DNA of 64,000 nucleotides. Source: Campylobacter gracilis. Lineage in GTDB: Bacteria; Campylobacterota; Campylobacteria; Campylobacterales; Campylobacteraceae. The notes beneath the pieces were generated by a model that worked only from the letters and a program-made list of their open reading frames with translations, had not been told where the DNA came from and did not search any database. The position numbers and the translations under genes were made by a program. Every line of letters begins with the position of its first letter. The stretch's first letter is position 1. Below are positions 7,670 through 17,388 of this stretch, piece after piece. Location: NCBI RefSeq assembly GCF_018374135.1, contig NZ_JAHAFS010000003.1, forward strand, positions 62,001 to 126,000. Direction: 5' to 3'.

Positions 7670-10600
7670 CTACGCCGCGATGATTTCGCGTACCTTTTCG
7701 GTGAAATTATCGCTCACGATGTATTCGGTCGGATAAACGAGCACTTCGCTGCCGTTGCGGATTCTAAGGATCAGCCGCTTAGTGTTTTTCAGCGCCGTGT
7801 CGCAAAATGCGAGATGGTAAATTTTATAAATTTTCTCGCGGCTAAGCTCGCCTAAGCTTAGCTCAAACTCGAAATCCCGCGCGTTTTTGCGCTGTACCTC
7901 GCGCTCTTTGCGCGCCTTAAGGGCGGGATCCTCCGCAGTAAACCCGCCCCTTCGCTCCGCGAAATTTCCTCCGCCAAAGCTGCCACCTCGTTCGCCACCA
8001 AAGTTTCTGCTGGAGCCGAAATTGCTGCCGCTAAAGCCCTCACGCTCCTTACCACCGAAGCCTCGCACCTTGCTAGGTACGTAGCCGTCGATATTCTGCG
8101 CGGCATCTAGGGTTAAAATTTCATCCAGATAAATTTGAAATTTCCCGCCGTAAGGACTCGTATTTTTGCTAAGTCGTGCCAAAAACGCCATCGGGCGCTC
8201 CAGCTGCGCATCCGTTAGCGCAGTGACCGCATCGCAAATATCACCGAACGCGCTCATCTCGAAGCTGCCCGCAAGATCAAGCACCGTAAGATTTGCCATC
8301 TGCTTGCCCGATTTAGTCGTGCGGGTGTGGACGTTTTCGATCTTACCGACGCACAAAATTTTAACGCTTGCGTCCTCGTCGCCCACCAGTTCGTCGAATT
8401 CGTTCGATTTAGTATGTGTAATCGCTCCAAGCTGCGCGGCGTAGGCTTTGAGTGGATTCTCGCTCAAAAATACTCCCGCGCGCGGACGGAAGCTCGCATC
8501 TCGAGCGTTTTGCAGGCTCATCATCGAAAGAAACGACAGCTGATACGCCGCGCCGCCGACCGCGCTTTTTGAAATTTTGATCATAAAGGCGTACGGGCGC
8601 TCCCGCTCCTGCGGGCTTAAGTTTTCGATCACCTTTAGTGCGTTATCGAACACCGCTAGCTCGAAGCTGCCGTGCAGATCAAGCACGTTTAAAATCCCCA
8701 TTTTTTTGCCCGTCTTCGTCATGCGCGTGGACAGATCCTCGATCCGCCCCACGCTAAGCACCTCGGCGCTATCGCCGTCGATCTCGCTAAACGCCGAGGA
8801 TAGCGTATAGTCGATGCCTTCCATCTCCTCTTTATAATCATCCAGCGGATGCCCCGAGAGATACACGCCCACGGTCTGCTGCTCAAATTTTAAAATTTCG
8901 CCCTGCGGAAATTCCTTGTCGGTATCGACGAAGCTTACGCTCATGCCGCTCGTCATATCCTCATCCTCGCCAAAAAGCGAGCTAGCGGCGTCCTTTTTAA
9001 TCTCGGTGATCTTTTTCATCACGTCTAGGATATTTTCCATATTTTGAATCATCGCTAGGCGGCTCTTGCCCAGACAATCCATCGCGCCTGCGTAGATCAG
9101 CGACTCGATGACCTTTTTATTGACGCGGAAATTATCCACGCGCGAAGCAAAATCGTCGATGCTTTGAAATTTAGCCTCGCTTTGAAGCTCTAAGATATTC
9201 TCGATCGCGGCACCGCCCACGCCCTTGATCGCGCCGAGACCGTAGATGATCGAGGTGCCCGATTTGGAATTTTCGTCGTCCACGACGCTAAAGCCTCTTA
9301 AGCTTTGATTGATCGACGGCGGCAAAAGCCCGATACCTAGGCGGCTAGCCTCGTCGATATATTTTGAAATTTTATCGGTATTGCCCTCCTCCGAAGTAAG
9401 CAGCGCCGCCATAAACTCCGCTGGATAGTAGGTCTTAAGATAGGCCGTTTGAAAGGTGATCATCGAATACGCCGCGGCGTGGGATTTGTTAAAGCCGTAG
9501 GAGGCAAATTTCATAATCAGATCAAATAACTCATCCGCCTTAGCTACGTCAAAGCCCAGCTCTTTGGCGCCGCTTAGATACTGCTCGCGCATGTGAGCAA
9601 GCTTCTTCTCATCCTTTTTACCCATCGCGCGGCGCACCAGATCGGCATCGCCCAAGCTAAAGCCGCCCACCTTCTGCACGATCTGCATAACCTGCTCTTG
9701 ATAGACGATGATGCCGTATGTTGGCTCTAAAATTTCTTTTATCTGCGGAAAAATATAACTAGCTTTTAGCTCGCCATGTTTGATCCTGATAAAATCAGGT
9801 ATTAGATCCATCGGTCCCGGGCGGTAGAGCGAGATCATCGCGATGATATCCTCGAAGCGGTCCGGGCGCAGGTTCATCGCCAGATCCTGCATGCCCGCGC
9901 CCTCGATTTGAAAAATCCCCAGCGTGTTGCCGCTTTGAATGGTTTTGTAAGTGCGTGGATCGTTAAAGTCTATCTCCTCCCAAACTATGTCGCGATTATA
10001 GCGGCGCTTGACGAGCTTGATGGCGTTATCGATCACATCGAGGTTTTTTAGACCGAGGAAGTCAAATTTTATCAGATCGACGTCCTCAAGATAGTTTTTG
10101 GTGTATTGCGTTACTAGGCGCGCATCCTCGCCCTTATCCTGCTTAAATAGCGGCGCTTTGTTCCACAGCGGCTCGTTTGAGATCACCACTCCCGCGGCAT
10201 GCATACCTGCGTTGCGATTTAGCCCTTCAAGGCCCAGCGCAAACTCCCAAACCTGCTGTGCGATCGGATCTGCGTCGATAAATTCTTTCAGCTTCGGCTC
10301 GGTGTCGTAAGCCTGCGTAAGCGTGATGCCGAGTTTATCGGGGATCAGCTTCGCCATCTTATCGGCCTGCGAAAGCGGCATATCGCAGACGCGAGCCACA
10401 TCGCGGATGACGCCGCGCGCGAGTAGCTTACCGAATGTCGCAACCTGCGCGACGTTAAATTTGCCGTACTGATCGATGACGTAGTCGATCACCTCGCCTC
10501 TGCGTGCCTGGCAAAAATCCACGTCGATGTCGGGCATCGAGATACGCGATGGATTTAAAAATCGCTCGAAAAGCAGATTATACGGGATCGGATCGAGGTC

Positions 10601-11815
10601 GGTAATGCGAAGCGCATACGCACAGATGCTGCCCGCCGCAGAGCCGCGACCTGGGCCAACCGGGATGTCGTGATCCTTCGCCCAGTTGATGAAATCCTGC
10701 ACGATGACCATATAGCCCGAAAAATGCATGTTTTTGATGATGGCAAGCTCCTTTTCCAGGCGCTCGCGATAAATTTCGTGTTTCTGTGGATCGATAAATT
10801 TAAGGCGCTCTTTAAGCCCCTCGCGGCACAGATGATCGAATAAAAAATCATCGTTTGCAAAGCTATAGCGCTCATCGGGCTGGGGCAGCGAAAGCCCGAG
10901 CCTAGCGGCGTATTCGATCGTAAATTTAAAATTCGGCGGCGTCGGCGCATAGTCCTTCTCGTCGAAGGCAAATTTCAGATTGCACTTTTGCACGATCTCG
11001 GCGGTATTTTCGATCACTTCGGGGATATCCGCAAAAAGCCGCCTCATCTCCTCATCGCTTTTTACGTAAAATTCCGAAACGACGTGTTTTAGGCGGTCGC
11101 CGTCGTTGATCGTCTTGCCCATCGAGATGCACTGATAGACGTCATGAGCCTTGGCGCGATCCTTGCGCGAGTAGTGAGCGTCGTTGGTGGCGATGATCTT
11201 GACGCCGATTTCGCGCGAGAGGCGGATGAGGTCCTTATCGACGTTTAATTGCTCGCCGATGCCGTGGCGCATGATCTCGAGATAAAAATCCTCGCCGAAA
11301 ATTTCCTTATACTCAAGCGCCGCTTTTTTCGCCGCTTCGTAGCCGCCCGCGCCGCGCTTTAAATTTCGCTCGCTTCTATTTAGATGAAATTCCACCTCGC
11401 CCGCCAGGCATGCCGAGGAGCAGATGAGCCCCTCGCTGTGCTCTTTTAAAATTTTTTTGTTAATCCTCGGATAGTAGTAGAAACCGTCCAGAAATGCGCG
11501 CGAGCTAAGATACATTAAATTTTTATAGCCCGTCTCGTTTTTGGCAAGCAGTATCAAGTGGTAGCGCTGACGGTCGCTTTTATCGCCGATATCCTCGTGG
11601 TTGTGCAGATAGGTCTCGATGCCGATGATCGGCTTGATGCCGTGCTTTTTCATCGTCTGATAAAAGTCTATCGCGCCGAACATATTGCCGTGGTCGGTGA
11701 TCGCGCACGCCTTGGTGCCGCGGCTCTGCAAAAGCTCGGCGAGCTCGCTTATTTTATTCGCGCCGTCTAGCAACGAATACTCGGTGTGAAGGTGCAGGTG
11801 GGTGTAGTCGCTCAT
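7670..11815 (-). CDS. dnaE: DNA polymerase III alpha subunit, extended with duplicated OB fold
   Basis: Replicative polymerase catalytic subunit. The order is a PHP domain (HLHTEYSLLDG at the N-terminus), the polymerase core with catalytic aspartates in PDIDVDF near residue 427 and in IKFDFLGL, helix-hairpin-helix motifs (YGLGAIKGVG), then the C-terminal part. At 1381 residues it is well above the roughly 1150-1200 usual for the family. The extra length comes from two similar OB-fold segments (about 1018-1097 and 1151-1234), both with the pattern GRIE or GKIE, then T-K-[TS]-GK and LDL-GSFE, plus a Gly/Arg/Phe-rich linker (about 1250-1295, FGG repeats). A short conserved tail follows. The gene stands alone, with a -10 at 11839. 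Confidence 0.95.
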   Translation of the reverse strand: MSDYTHLHLHTEYSLLDGANKISELAELLQSRGTKACAITDHGNMFGAIDFYQTMKKHGIKPIIGIETYLHNHEDIGDKSDRQRYHLILLAKNETGYKNLMYLSSRAFLDGFYYYPRINKKILKEHSEGLICSSACLAGEVEFHLNRSERNLKRGAGGYEAAKKAALEYKEIFGEDFYLEIMRHGIGEQLNVDKDLIRLSREIGVKIIATNDAHYSRKDRAKAHDVYQCISMGKTINDGDRLKHVVSEFYVKSDEEMRRLFADIPEVIENTAEIVQKCNLKFAFDEKDYAPTPPNFKFTIEYAARLGLSLPQPDERYSFANDDFLFDHLCREGLKERLKFIDPQKHEIYRERLEKELAIIKNMHFSGYMVIVQDFINWAKDHDIPVGPGRGSAAGSICAYALRITDLDPIPYNLLFERFLNPSRISMPDIDVDFCQARRGEVIDYVIDQYGKFNVAQVATFGKLLARGVIRDVARVCDMPLSQADKMAKLIPDKLGITLTQAYDTEPKLKEFIDADPIAQQVWEFALGLEGLNRNAGMHAAGVVISNEPLWNKAPLFKQDKGEDARLVTQYTKNYLEDVDLIKFDFLGLKNLDVIDNAIKLVKRRYNRDIVWEEIDFNDPRTYKTIQSGNTLGIFQIEGAGMQDLAMNLRPDRFEDIIAMISLYRPGPMDLIPDFIRIKHGELKASYIFPQIKEILEPTYGIIVYQEQVMQIVQKVGGFSLGDADLVRRAMGKKDEKKLAHMREQYLSGAKELGFDVAKADELFDLIMKFASYGFNKSHAAAYSMITFQTAYLKTYYPAEFMAALLTSEEGNTDKISKYIDEASRLGIGLLPPSINQSLRGFSVVDDENSKSGTSIIYGLGAIKGVGGAAIENILELQSEAKFQSIDDFASRVDNFRVNKKVIESLIYAGAMDCLGKSRLAMIQNMENILDVMKKITEIKKDAASSLFGEDEDMTSGMSVSFVDTDKEFPQGEILKFEQQTVGVYLSGHPLDDYKEEMEGIDYTLSSAFSEIDGDSAEVLSVGRIEDLSTRMTKTGKKMGILNVLDLHGSFELAVFDNALKVIENLSPQERERPYAFMIKISKSAVGGAAYQLSFLSMMSLQNARDASFRPRAGVFLSENPLKAYAAQLGAITHTKSNEFDELVGDEDASVKILCVGKIENVHTRTTKSGKQMANLTVLDLAGSFEMSAFGDICDAVTALTDAQLERPMAFLARLSKNTSPYGGKFQIYLDEILTLDAAQNIDGYVPSKVRGFGGKEREGFSGSNFGSSRNFGGERGGSFGGGNFAERRGGFTAEDPALKARKEREVQRKNARDFEFELSLGELSREKIYKIYHLAFCDTALKNTKRLILRIRNGSEVLVYPTEYIVSDNFTEKVREIIAA

Positions 11816-11838
11816 TTTGATCCTTTTTTGATTTGGAG

Positions 11839-11844
11839 ATTATA
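11839..11844 (-). promoter_or_regulatory. -10 box for dnaE
   Basis: TATAAT on the minus strand (ACTATAATC context), 24 bases upstream of the dnaE ATG. Confidence 0.5.
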
Positions 11845-12064
11845 GTAAATTCGGGCTTTAGAAACGGTCAAATTTAATGGAATTTTAGCTTAAATTTCAG
11901 CGTGAAATTTTACGAGTAAATTTTGTTACGGAATTTTACTTCGGAGGTTTTACATTCTGGGTTTTGCGGATTAAATTTTAGCAAAATTTTAAGCTGAGAA
12001 TGCTGTGATGAAATTTTGCTATCATATAAATTCCGCTTACATAAAATTTTGAGCCAACGCAATT

Positions 12065-12105
12065 CCGCAAAATTCTACGACTTAAATCATCGTAAAATTT
12101 TGCGG
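12065..12105 (-). terminator. Hairpin after the racemase gene, with RAATTY stem
   Basis: Two 16-base arms (12065-12080 and 12090-12105) pair fully on the minus strand, counting one G-T wobble, around a 9-base loop. The arms read CCGCAAAATT plus TACGA. There is no strong T-run, so termination is inferred from position, 31 bases after the racemase stop. The core of the stem is an AAATTT/AAATTC word of the kind repeated across the window. Confidence 0.45.
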
Positions 12106-12136
12106 TTTAAAATTCTGCTTGCAAAGCCTTACAGCT

Positions 12137-12817
12137 CTACGATCTTGAGAATTCCACGATCGCTTTGGCAAGCTCTCTAGTAGGATCAACGAAAATTTTA
12201 TCGCTTTTGATTAATGGCAAAAATAGCGGCAGCTCGGTGCAGGCAACGACATAAATATCAGCATCGATTTTGCCTAGCAAATTCTCAAAAGCCCCCACGT
12301 ATTCGGCAGTCTTGCCCGCCTTAACACCTTTGTAGATGCAATCCATCAAAACCGCTTGATTTTCTTCGCCGAGATCCACGCTGATTAGCCCCGCTTCTTT
12401 GAGCGGATCGTCGTAAATTTTAGCTTTTTTTGTACCGATAGTGGCTAGCACGGCGATTTTATGAGCGTTTGGATAATTTTTACGGATCGCTTTTACAGTA
12501 ACCTCGGCGATATGAATTAGCGGGATTTCCGCCGCAGATTCTACATCGTCTGCAAAAAAATGCGCCGTGTTACACGCCATCGCAAATGCCTTGCAGCCTG
12601 CATTTTTGAGCCTAACGGCACTCTCGCTTAGGCGCGGAAGCGGATTTTCACCTTTGCCTAAGATAAATGCCGTGCGATCTTCAATCTGCGGATAGCTATC
12701 AATTACAAGCGGAATATTTTCTTGATCGCTGCCCGCAGCAGTCTCTTCTATAATCTTCATATACAGATCCGCACTTGCCAAAGGTCCCATTCCGCCGATA
12801 ATCCCAACTCTTTTCAT
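12137..12817 (-). CDS. Aspartate/glutamate racemase family protein
   Basis: Cofactor-independent amino-acid racemase of 226 residues. The N-terminus is the family signature GIIGGMGPLAS. The two catalytic cysteines are in MACNTAH (Cys82) and ACTELP (Cys193). The fold interconverts L- and D-Asp or Glu using a two-cysteine mechanism. It lies immediately downstream of a DAACS-type acidic amino-acid symporter (29-base gap), so the pair probably imports and then interconverts aspartate or glutamate; this is an inference from context. Specificity cannot be read from the sequence, and Asp racemase is the closer match. Confidence 0.85.
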   Translation of the reverse strand: MKRVGIIGGMGPLASADLYMKIIEETAAGSDQENIPLVIDSYPQIEDRTAFILGKGENPLPRLSESAVRLKNAGCKAFAMACNTAHFFADDVESAAEIPLIHIAEVTVKAIRKNYPNAHKIAVLATIGTKKAKIYDDPLKEAGLISVDLGEENQAVLMDCIYKGVKAGKTAEYVGAFENLLGKIDADIYVVACTELPLFLPLIKSDKIFVDPTRELAKAIVEFSRS

Positions 12818-12846
12818 AGCTCGTCCTTTCTAAATTTTATTTTGGG

Positions 12847-14163
12847 TTAATCCTCCCACTTACTCATATCCATTTCGTTTTCGCTCTTTGCGACGTAGAT
12901 CGACGCCACAACATCGCCCGTTACGTTCATCGAGGTTCTCCCCATATCCAAAATCGCATCAATGCCTAAAATCATTCCGTAAGCGATCGCTACGTTACCG
13001 CTTACCTTGACGCCGATAGACTCGAGCACCAAAAGCAGCATCAGCGCACCAGCTCCCGGAACTCCGGCAGTTCCGATCGCCGCAAGCATCGAAGTGATAA
13101 TGATCGTGAGGTAGTGGCTGCTATTTAGATCGATACCGCAAGCATTAGCGATAAAGAGTGTGCACACGCCCAAATACACGGTCGTGCCGTTCATATTCAC
13201 CGTAGCGCCCACGGGTAAAACAAAGCCGTAGATTGCCTTTGGAATTCCCATATCTTCGGCGGTTTGCATCGTAATCGGAAGCGTGCCGTTGGAGCTACGG
13301 GTAACAAAAGCCGTAAGCATCGGCGGGCGCACTTTTTTAAGGAATTTAATCGGGCTAACTCCGATAAGCATACAAATAACGCAATAAACTGCAAATACTT
13401 GGATCGCAAGTCCCACGTATAGGGTAATCGTGACGTTTAGTAGCGAGCTAAAAGCCTCGATGCCGCTTTTATTAAACACTACAAACATTAGCGCAAAAAC
13501 ACCGATTGGTGCGTATTGCATCACCCAGTGCACGACCTTAAACATAATCTCGCTCATTCCATCAAAAAAATTATAAACCGTATCGGCAGAGCTTTTGATA
13601 CGCGCGTCGCTACTGTCGCGGCAAAACGCAAGCCCCACGCCGAAAAATAAGCAAAACGCGATAATCGGCAAAATTTCGCCCTTGGCTATGGAATCAAAAG
13701 GATTCGTAGGAATTATATTAAGCAAAATTTTACTCATACTAGGCGCGTTTGCTGCCTTCTCGACGGCCTTGGACGCATCGCTTAGATCAAGCCCGCTACC
13801 TGGAGAAAATATAAACGCACACGCTAGGCCGATGATGATCGCAAAAAGCGTCGTTATAGCGTAAAATATGATCGCCTTAACGCCTACTTTGCCAAGGTGC
13901 GCGGGCGAGATGCTGCTCGTGCCTACGATGAGCGAACAGATAATGATCGGCACCATGATCATCTTTAAAAGTCTCACAAAAAGATCTCCCAAAGGCGTTA
14001 AAATCGCCACCCACGTGGTATCGCCCACCGGCATATTTTTAGGTAGCAACATACCGATCGCAGAGCCCAACACTAAAGCGATAATGATGCGCCAAAGCAA
14101 GCTTGAGTTAAAATAAAAAGCTAAAATTCCGCCTTTTTTCGTTTGTTTTTCTGACATGGACAT
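12847..14163 (-). CDS. Dicarboxylate/amino acid:cation symporter (DAACS family)
   Basis: A 438-residue membrane carrier of the glutamate transporter fold. About eight transmembrane segments and two re-entrant loops are visible, with the serine-rich hairpin RSSNGTLPITM, the NMNGTTVYLG motif on TM7 and a second hairpin region at GTAGVPGAG. These match GltP/GltT-type carriers that bring in glutamate, aspartate or C4-dicarboxylates with Na+ or H+. The start (MSMSEK) has an ATG three codons in that could also serve. It precedes the aspartate racemase-like gene and is probably co-transcribed with it, supporting an amino-acid substrate. Confidence 0.88.
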   Translation of the reverse strand: MSMSEKQTKKGGILAFYFNSSLLWRIIIALVLGSAIGMLLPKNMPVGDTTWVAILTPLGDLFVRLLKMIMVPIIICSLIVGTSSISPAHLGKVGVKAIIFYAITTLFAIIIGLACAFIFSPGSGLDLSDASKAVEKAANAPSMSKILLNIIPTNPFDSIAKGEILPIIAFCLFFGVGLAFCRDSSDARIKSSADTVYNFFDGMSEIMFKVVHWVMQYAPIGVFALMFVVFNKSGIEAFSSLLNVTITLYVGLAIQVFAVYCVICMLIGVSPIKFLKKVRPPMLTAFVTRSSNGTLPITMQTAEDMGIPKAIYGFVLPVGATVNMNGTTVYLGVCTLFIANACGIDLNSSHYLTIIITSMLAAIGTAGVPGAGALMLLLVLESIGVKVSGNVAIAYGMILGIDAILDMGRTSMNVTGDVVASIYVAKSENEMDMSKWED

Positions 14164-14407
14164 CTCCCTGCACTAAGAATTTTAACGGAATTCTACCGCA
14201 ACTTGCCATAAAATAAAATTTAATCAGTCGCCAAATGAAAGTTAAATTTGAAAATTCGATCACAAGCTTAACTGCATTTTAAAGCTGAAATTATGCGACA
14301 GGCTTTGTCTTTTGAAGTTATGAAGCAGAATTTCAAAGGAAAAACGACGCATGAAATTTATAGAATTTTGCGGATTTTGATGCTGTGAAAAGCTAAAAAT
14401 TTTGTGG

Positions 14408-14484
14408 TGGTGGGCTCACTAGGACTTGAACCTAGGACCATCCGGTTATGAGCCGGATGCTCTAACCAACTGAGCTATGAGCCC
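14408..14484 (-). tRNA. tRNA with CAU anticodon (elongator Met or Ile2)
   Basis: A complete cloverleaf on the minus strand, 77 bases with an encoded CCA: acceptor GGGCTCA/TGAGCCC, D-arm GCTC-AGTTGGTTA-GAGC, anticodon arm TCCGG-CTCATAA-CCGGA and T-arm CCTAG-GTTCAAGTC-CTAG. The anticodon CAT may belong to an elongator methionine tRNA or to the isoleucine tRNA whose C34 is changed to lysidine by TilS. The acceptor does not start with the mismatch of an initiator tRNA. I cannot decide between Met and Ile2 by eye. Confidence 0.93.
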
Positions 14485-14616
14485 GCCAGCGGTGAAAAAG
14501 AAATGTGATTTTACAAAAATAATCTTAAAACGGCGTTAAAATTCTAACCGCGTAATTTTATGGAACTTAGACTCACTCAAATCGTGGCTAAATTTCGGCG
14601 CCTTGCTATAAAACGC

Positions 14617-15063
14617 TTACCCATATAAATTTTTCCATGGTAATTCTACGTCCAGTTCCTTATTGCGACGAATGCAGATCTTATCCACAGGATTAAAGAT
14701 TGTATGTAAAGATTTAGCAATCACGATAGCGCCTGGAATTCCGATGATAGTGACGAACTGGGCAATAACAGCAACAAGTCCTACGATATATAGCCAAATA
14801 CCGAAAAGCAGGATATAAACGACCTTAACGATAGTCGCGTAAGCATGATAGCTCTTACGCAGAGTTCCGCCGGATGGATTATTCTTTTTACGCACCATAT
14901 CGTGTGTAAAAGGCAAAAATAAGAATTTGCCGTATTCCATAAGACCTAACCCCACGGGAGCGGTCACGACTAAAACGGTCAGGATCAAACCCGACAAATA
15001 GGTCAAGATAGCAAGGATCCAACCAGCCATAAAAAACCAAATAATGTTACCTAAGATACGCAT
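14617..15063 (-). CDS. YccF domain inner-membrane protein
   Basis: A 148-residue membrane protein starting MRILGNIIWFF, the hallmark opening of YccF (DUF307) proteins. Hydrophobic segments lie at about 5-35, 75-100 and 100-125, and a second YccF-like repeat occurs around TIIGIPGAIVIAKSL. The family has no known function. The gene is isolated between the tRNA gene and a 1-kb gap, so context adds nothing. Confidence 0.7.
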   Translation of the reverse strand: MRILGNIIWFFMAGWILAILTYLSGLILTVLVVTAPVGLGLMEYGKFLFLPFTHDMVRKKNNPSGGTLRKSYHAYATIVKVVYILLFGIWLYIVGLVAVIAQFVTIIGIPGAIVIAKSLHTIFNPVDKICIRRNKELDVELPWKNLYG

Positions 15064-16074
15064 ATTTTACCTCTTTATAAATTATGCAAATCAAGCGAAC
15101 CACCTGCCTCGAGCGGCTCACACAGCCTCTCATCCGTTTTGCAAAGCATTTGGCGGCAACTCGCGCGAAAAGACGCGCCGAAGCGCTATGGCGCAGCAAG
15201 GCGCTAAAAACGTGTCGAAACACTAAGAGATACTAAGGCGCACCCCCCTTTAGCGCAACGCGCCCACGCCTGCGGCTATGGCGTGCAAAACGAGCCTTGT
15301 GCGTGCAAAACTCCCGTACGTAAAACGACTGCGGAACTATAGGGGGGAGTAACGATTGGCAACAAGCGCTTTTGCGCGATAAAATTTTACCCTGCAAATA
15401 GCTATGGCAAGGGGGTTTGCAAAATTTAAAATTTATTTTGACGATAGAATTTTGAAAAATTTTATAAATTTTATGAAATTTGCGAACCAAAATTTTAGAA
15501 TTTTCACGGCGCGGTAAAGCGAAATTTTAAAATTCTGCCGCAGATTTTGATATGGATTTTGACGCGAGCTTTGATGCGAAGGCCTTGCCTTCAAATTTGG
15601 CGCGAAGTTTCGCAGCATAAATTTTAACGAAAACCCTACAACGAACTTTAGCGAAGGGCTTGTAGTAAATTCCAAAAAACCCTACGGCACAAAGTTTAAC
15701 TAAAATCGGTGCGGCGACACCGTATTCAAAAACGGCAAAATTTCACGCTTGAAAAGCGGGATTGTATCGCTCGCTAAGTCTCAAAGCTTGGCAAATCCGT
15801 GCGCGCAAAATCTCGCAGCACATTACTAGCGGATTTTTATACTCGCGCTCTTAAAATTCTGCGATACGTTGCTTCGCAAAAATTATCACGCTGCAAAATT
15901 TCAAAAGCCTAGCGTCGCGCTACTTTGCAAACTTCTAATGCCACTCTACCGTAGACGGATACTACATTATTTTACAAAATTTTAATCTCATGCCGTCTCG
16001 AAGCCTGGCGTTATGCTACTATGCATTCTAGCTTCGTGGTGCGCAGAGCCAAGCCGATCTGAGCCGATGCTAGC
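15064..16074. other. Intergenic region, no gene recognised
   Basis: About 1 kb. It contains a run of six C at 15242-15248 and a run of G at 15341-15347, neither inside a credible reading frame, and a block (15400-15620) rich in AAATTTTA/GAATTT words. Frames that stay open here translate to low-complexity sequence without ribosome sites. Confidence 0.45.
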
Positions 16075-17388
16075 CTAATCCTCCGCTTCGCCATCCGCCG
16101 CAATCGCTTCAAGGCTTAAAATTTCATCGACGTCCTCCAGCTGCGCTACGCCGCTTCCGGCGATGCTTCTGATGCTTGCGTGCATCGCGATCGCGCCGTC
16201 TCGCGCACGTGCGATCTGTTTTTCGCGCTGTTTCCAGATGCGCTCCATCGCGTTGCGCTCCTTATTTAGGCTCTCTTGCATGCCGACGAATGCCGAGACG
16301 ATCGTCTTTATCTGGTTGGCAAACTCGGGCGAGGTCAGATAGTCGTAGAGCATCGCCGTTTTGCTATCTTGATTTTGACCCGATCTTTTGGCAAACGCAA
16401 GCGCCACTACATGTTCGCGCAAGACGGCGCAAAGCCCCTTAAATTCCTCAAACGAACAGATCCAGATGCTAGCATCGCTCGGCGCTTGGTGCAGCCTAGG
16501 GCTGTGAGGCGGCATCTGCTCGGTGACGATAACGCCGATCTGCGCGCCCTCGCCTATCATATCGTCTTTGAGTTTGTCGATCCATTTGGGCTCGAAGCTT
16601 TTCGTGCGCTTGCTCTCGTATAAAATTTTACCGCAGCCAGCAAACTCCCTCGTATGCACCATCTGCACGCAGTCTGCGCCGCGCGCGCCCTTTTTGACCT
16701 CATCTATCTCGTCCAAAGGAAAATTTAGCCGCAGATACTCCTGTAGCGCGAGTTCCTGCACCTCGCCCTGAAGCTGCTGCGAGCCCACCTCCGAGCGGCG
16801 CTTAAGCTCGTTTATTTGGCCGATTAGGCTTTGGATCTGCTCATCTTTTTGGCGGAATTTCAGCTCGTTTTCCTGCGAAATTTGCTTCGAAAGCCGCTCG
16901 CGCTCCTGATTCACGCGGTTGGTTAGCTCGATCTCGGATTTAGCTTTATTCTCGGCTTCAAGCTCGCTAAATTTACGCTTTTGCGCCTCCATTTCGGCCT
17001 TTATTAAATTTAACTCGGAAATTCTTTGCGATTTTTCTTGCAGCTCCTTTTGTAAAATTTCAAATTTCGCCGCGTTTTCGCTCTCGATCTGAGATTTCGC
17101 AAGCGCTAAAATTTTCTCCCGCTCGCTATTTAGCGCAGAATCGGTCGCCGCTTTTACGCGCTGCTCGAAGGCGTTTTCCTTCGCTTGCAGCTGCGCCAGA
17201 TGCTTCGCGTACTCCTCGCGCTTAGCGGCGATCTCGGCTTCAAATTTAAGCGTAGCTTCGTTTTGCTGCTGTTGCCACTTTCGCTTCTGCTGCAAAATTT
17301 CATCTTCAAATTTAGCCTTGATATCGCGTTGCAGCGCCTCGTCTATATCAATCTGAGAGCCGCAGTGCGGGCACTTTACGTTAGCCAT
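16075..17388 (-). CDS. DUF2130 coiled-coil protein with N-terminal zinc motif
   Basis: A 437-residue protein of the DUF2130 family. It begins with a zinc-ribbon-like VKCPHCGSQIDIDEAL, continues with a long Gln/Glu/Lys-rich coiled coil (about 30-215), and ends with the conserved DUF2130 domain (about 220-400), recognisable from LRLNFPLDEIDEVKKGARGAD-type and ILYESKRTKSF segments. That region looks nuclease-like (E-x-K motif), but the family is not characterised experimentally as far as I know. The start overlaps the end of putP by eight bases, so the two are coupled, which is odd for unrelated functions. Confidence 0.75.
   Translation of the reverse strand: MANVKCPHCGSQIDIDEALQRDIKAKFEDEILQQKRKWQQQQNEATLKFEAEIAAKREEYAKHLAQLQAKENAFEQRVKAATDSALNSEREKILALAKSQIESENAAKFEILQKELQEKSQRISELNLIKAEMEAQKRKFSELEAENKAKSEIELTNRVNQERERLSKQISQENELKFRQKDEQIQSLIGQINELKRRSEVGSQQLQGEVQELALQEYLRLNFPLDEIDEVKKGARGADCVQMVHTREFAGCGKILYESKRTKSFEPKWIDKLKDDMIGEGAQIGVIVTEQMPPHSPRLHQAPSDASIWICSFEEFKGLCAVLREHVVALAFAKRSGQNQDSKTAMLYDYLTSPEFANQIKTIVSAFVGMQESLNKERNAMERIWKQREKQIARARDGAIAMHASIRSIAGSGVAQLEDVDEILSLEAIAADGEAED

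Noticed and set aside
15241..15347. G/C homopolymer runs as phase-variation tracts
   Set aside because: They are not inside or upstream of any credible gene.
15233..15675. Two overlapping minus-strand frames in the 1-kb gap
   Set aside because: Both are low-complexity and lack start signals; they reflect AAATTT-rich DNA.
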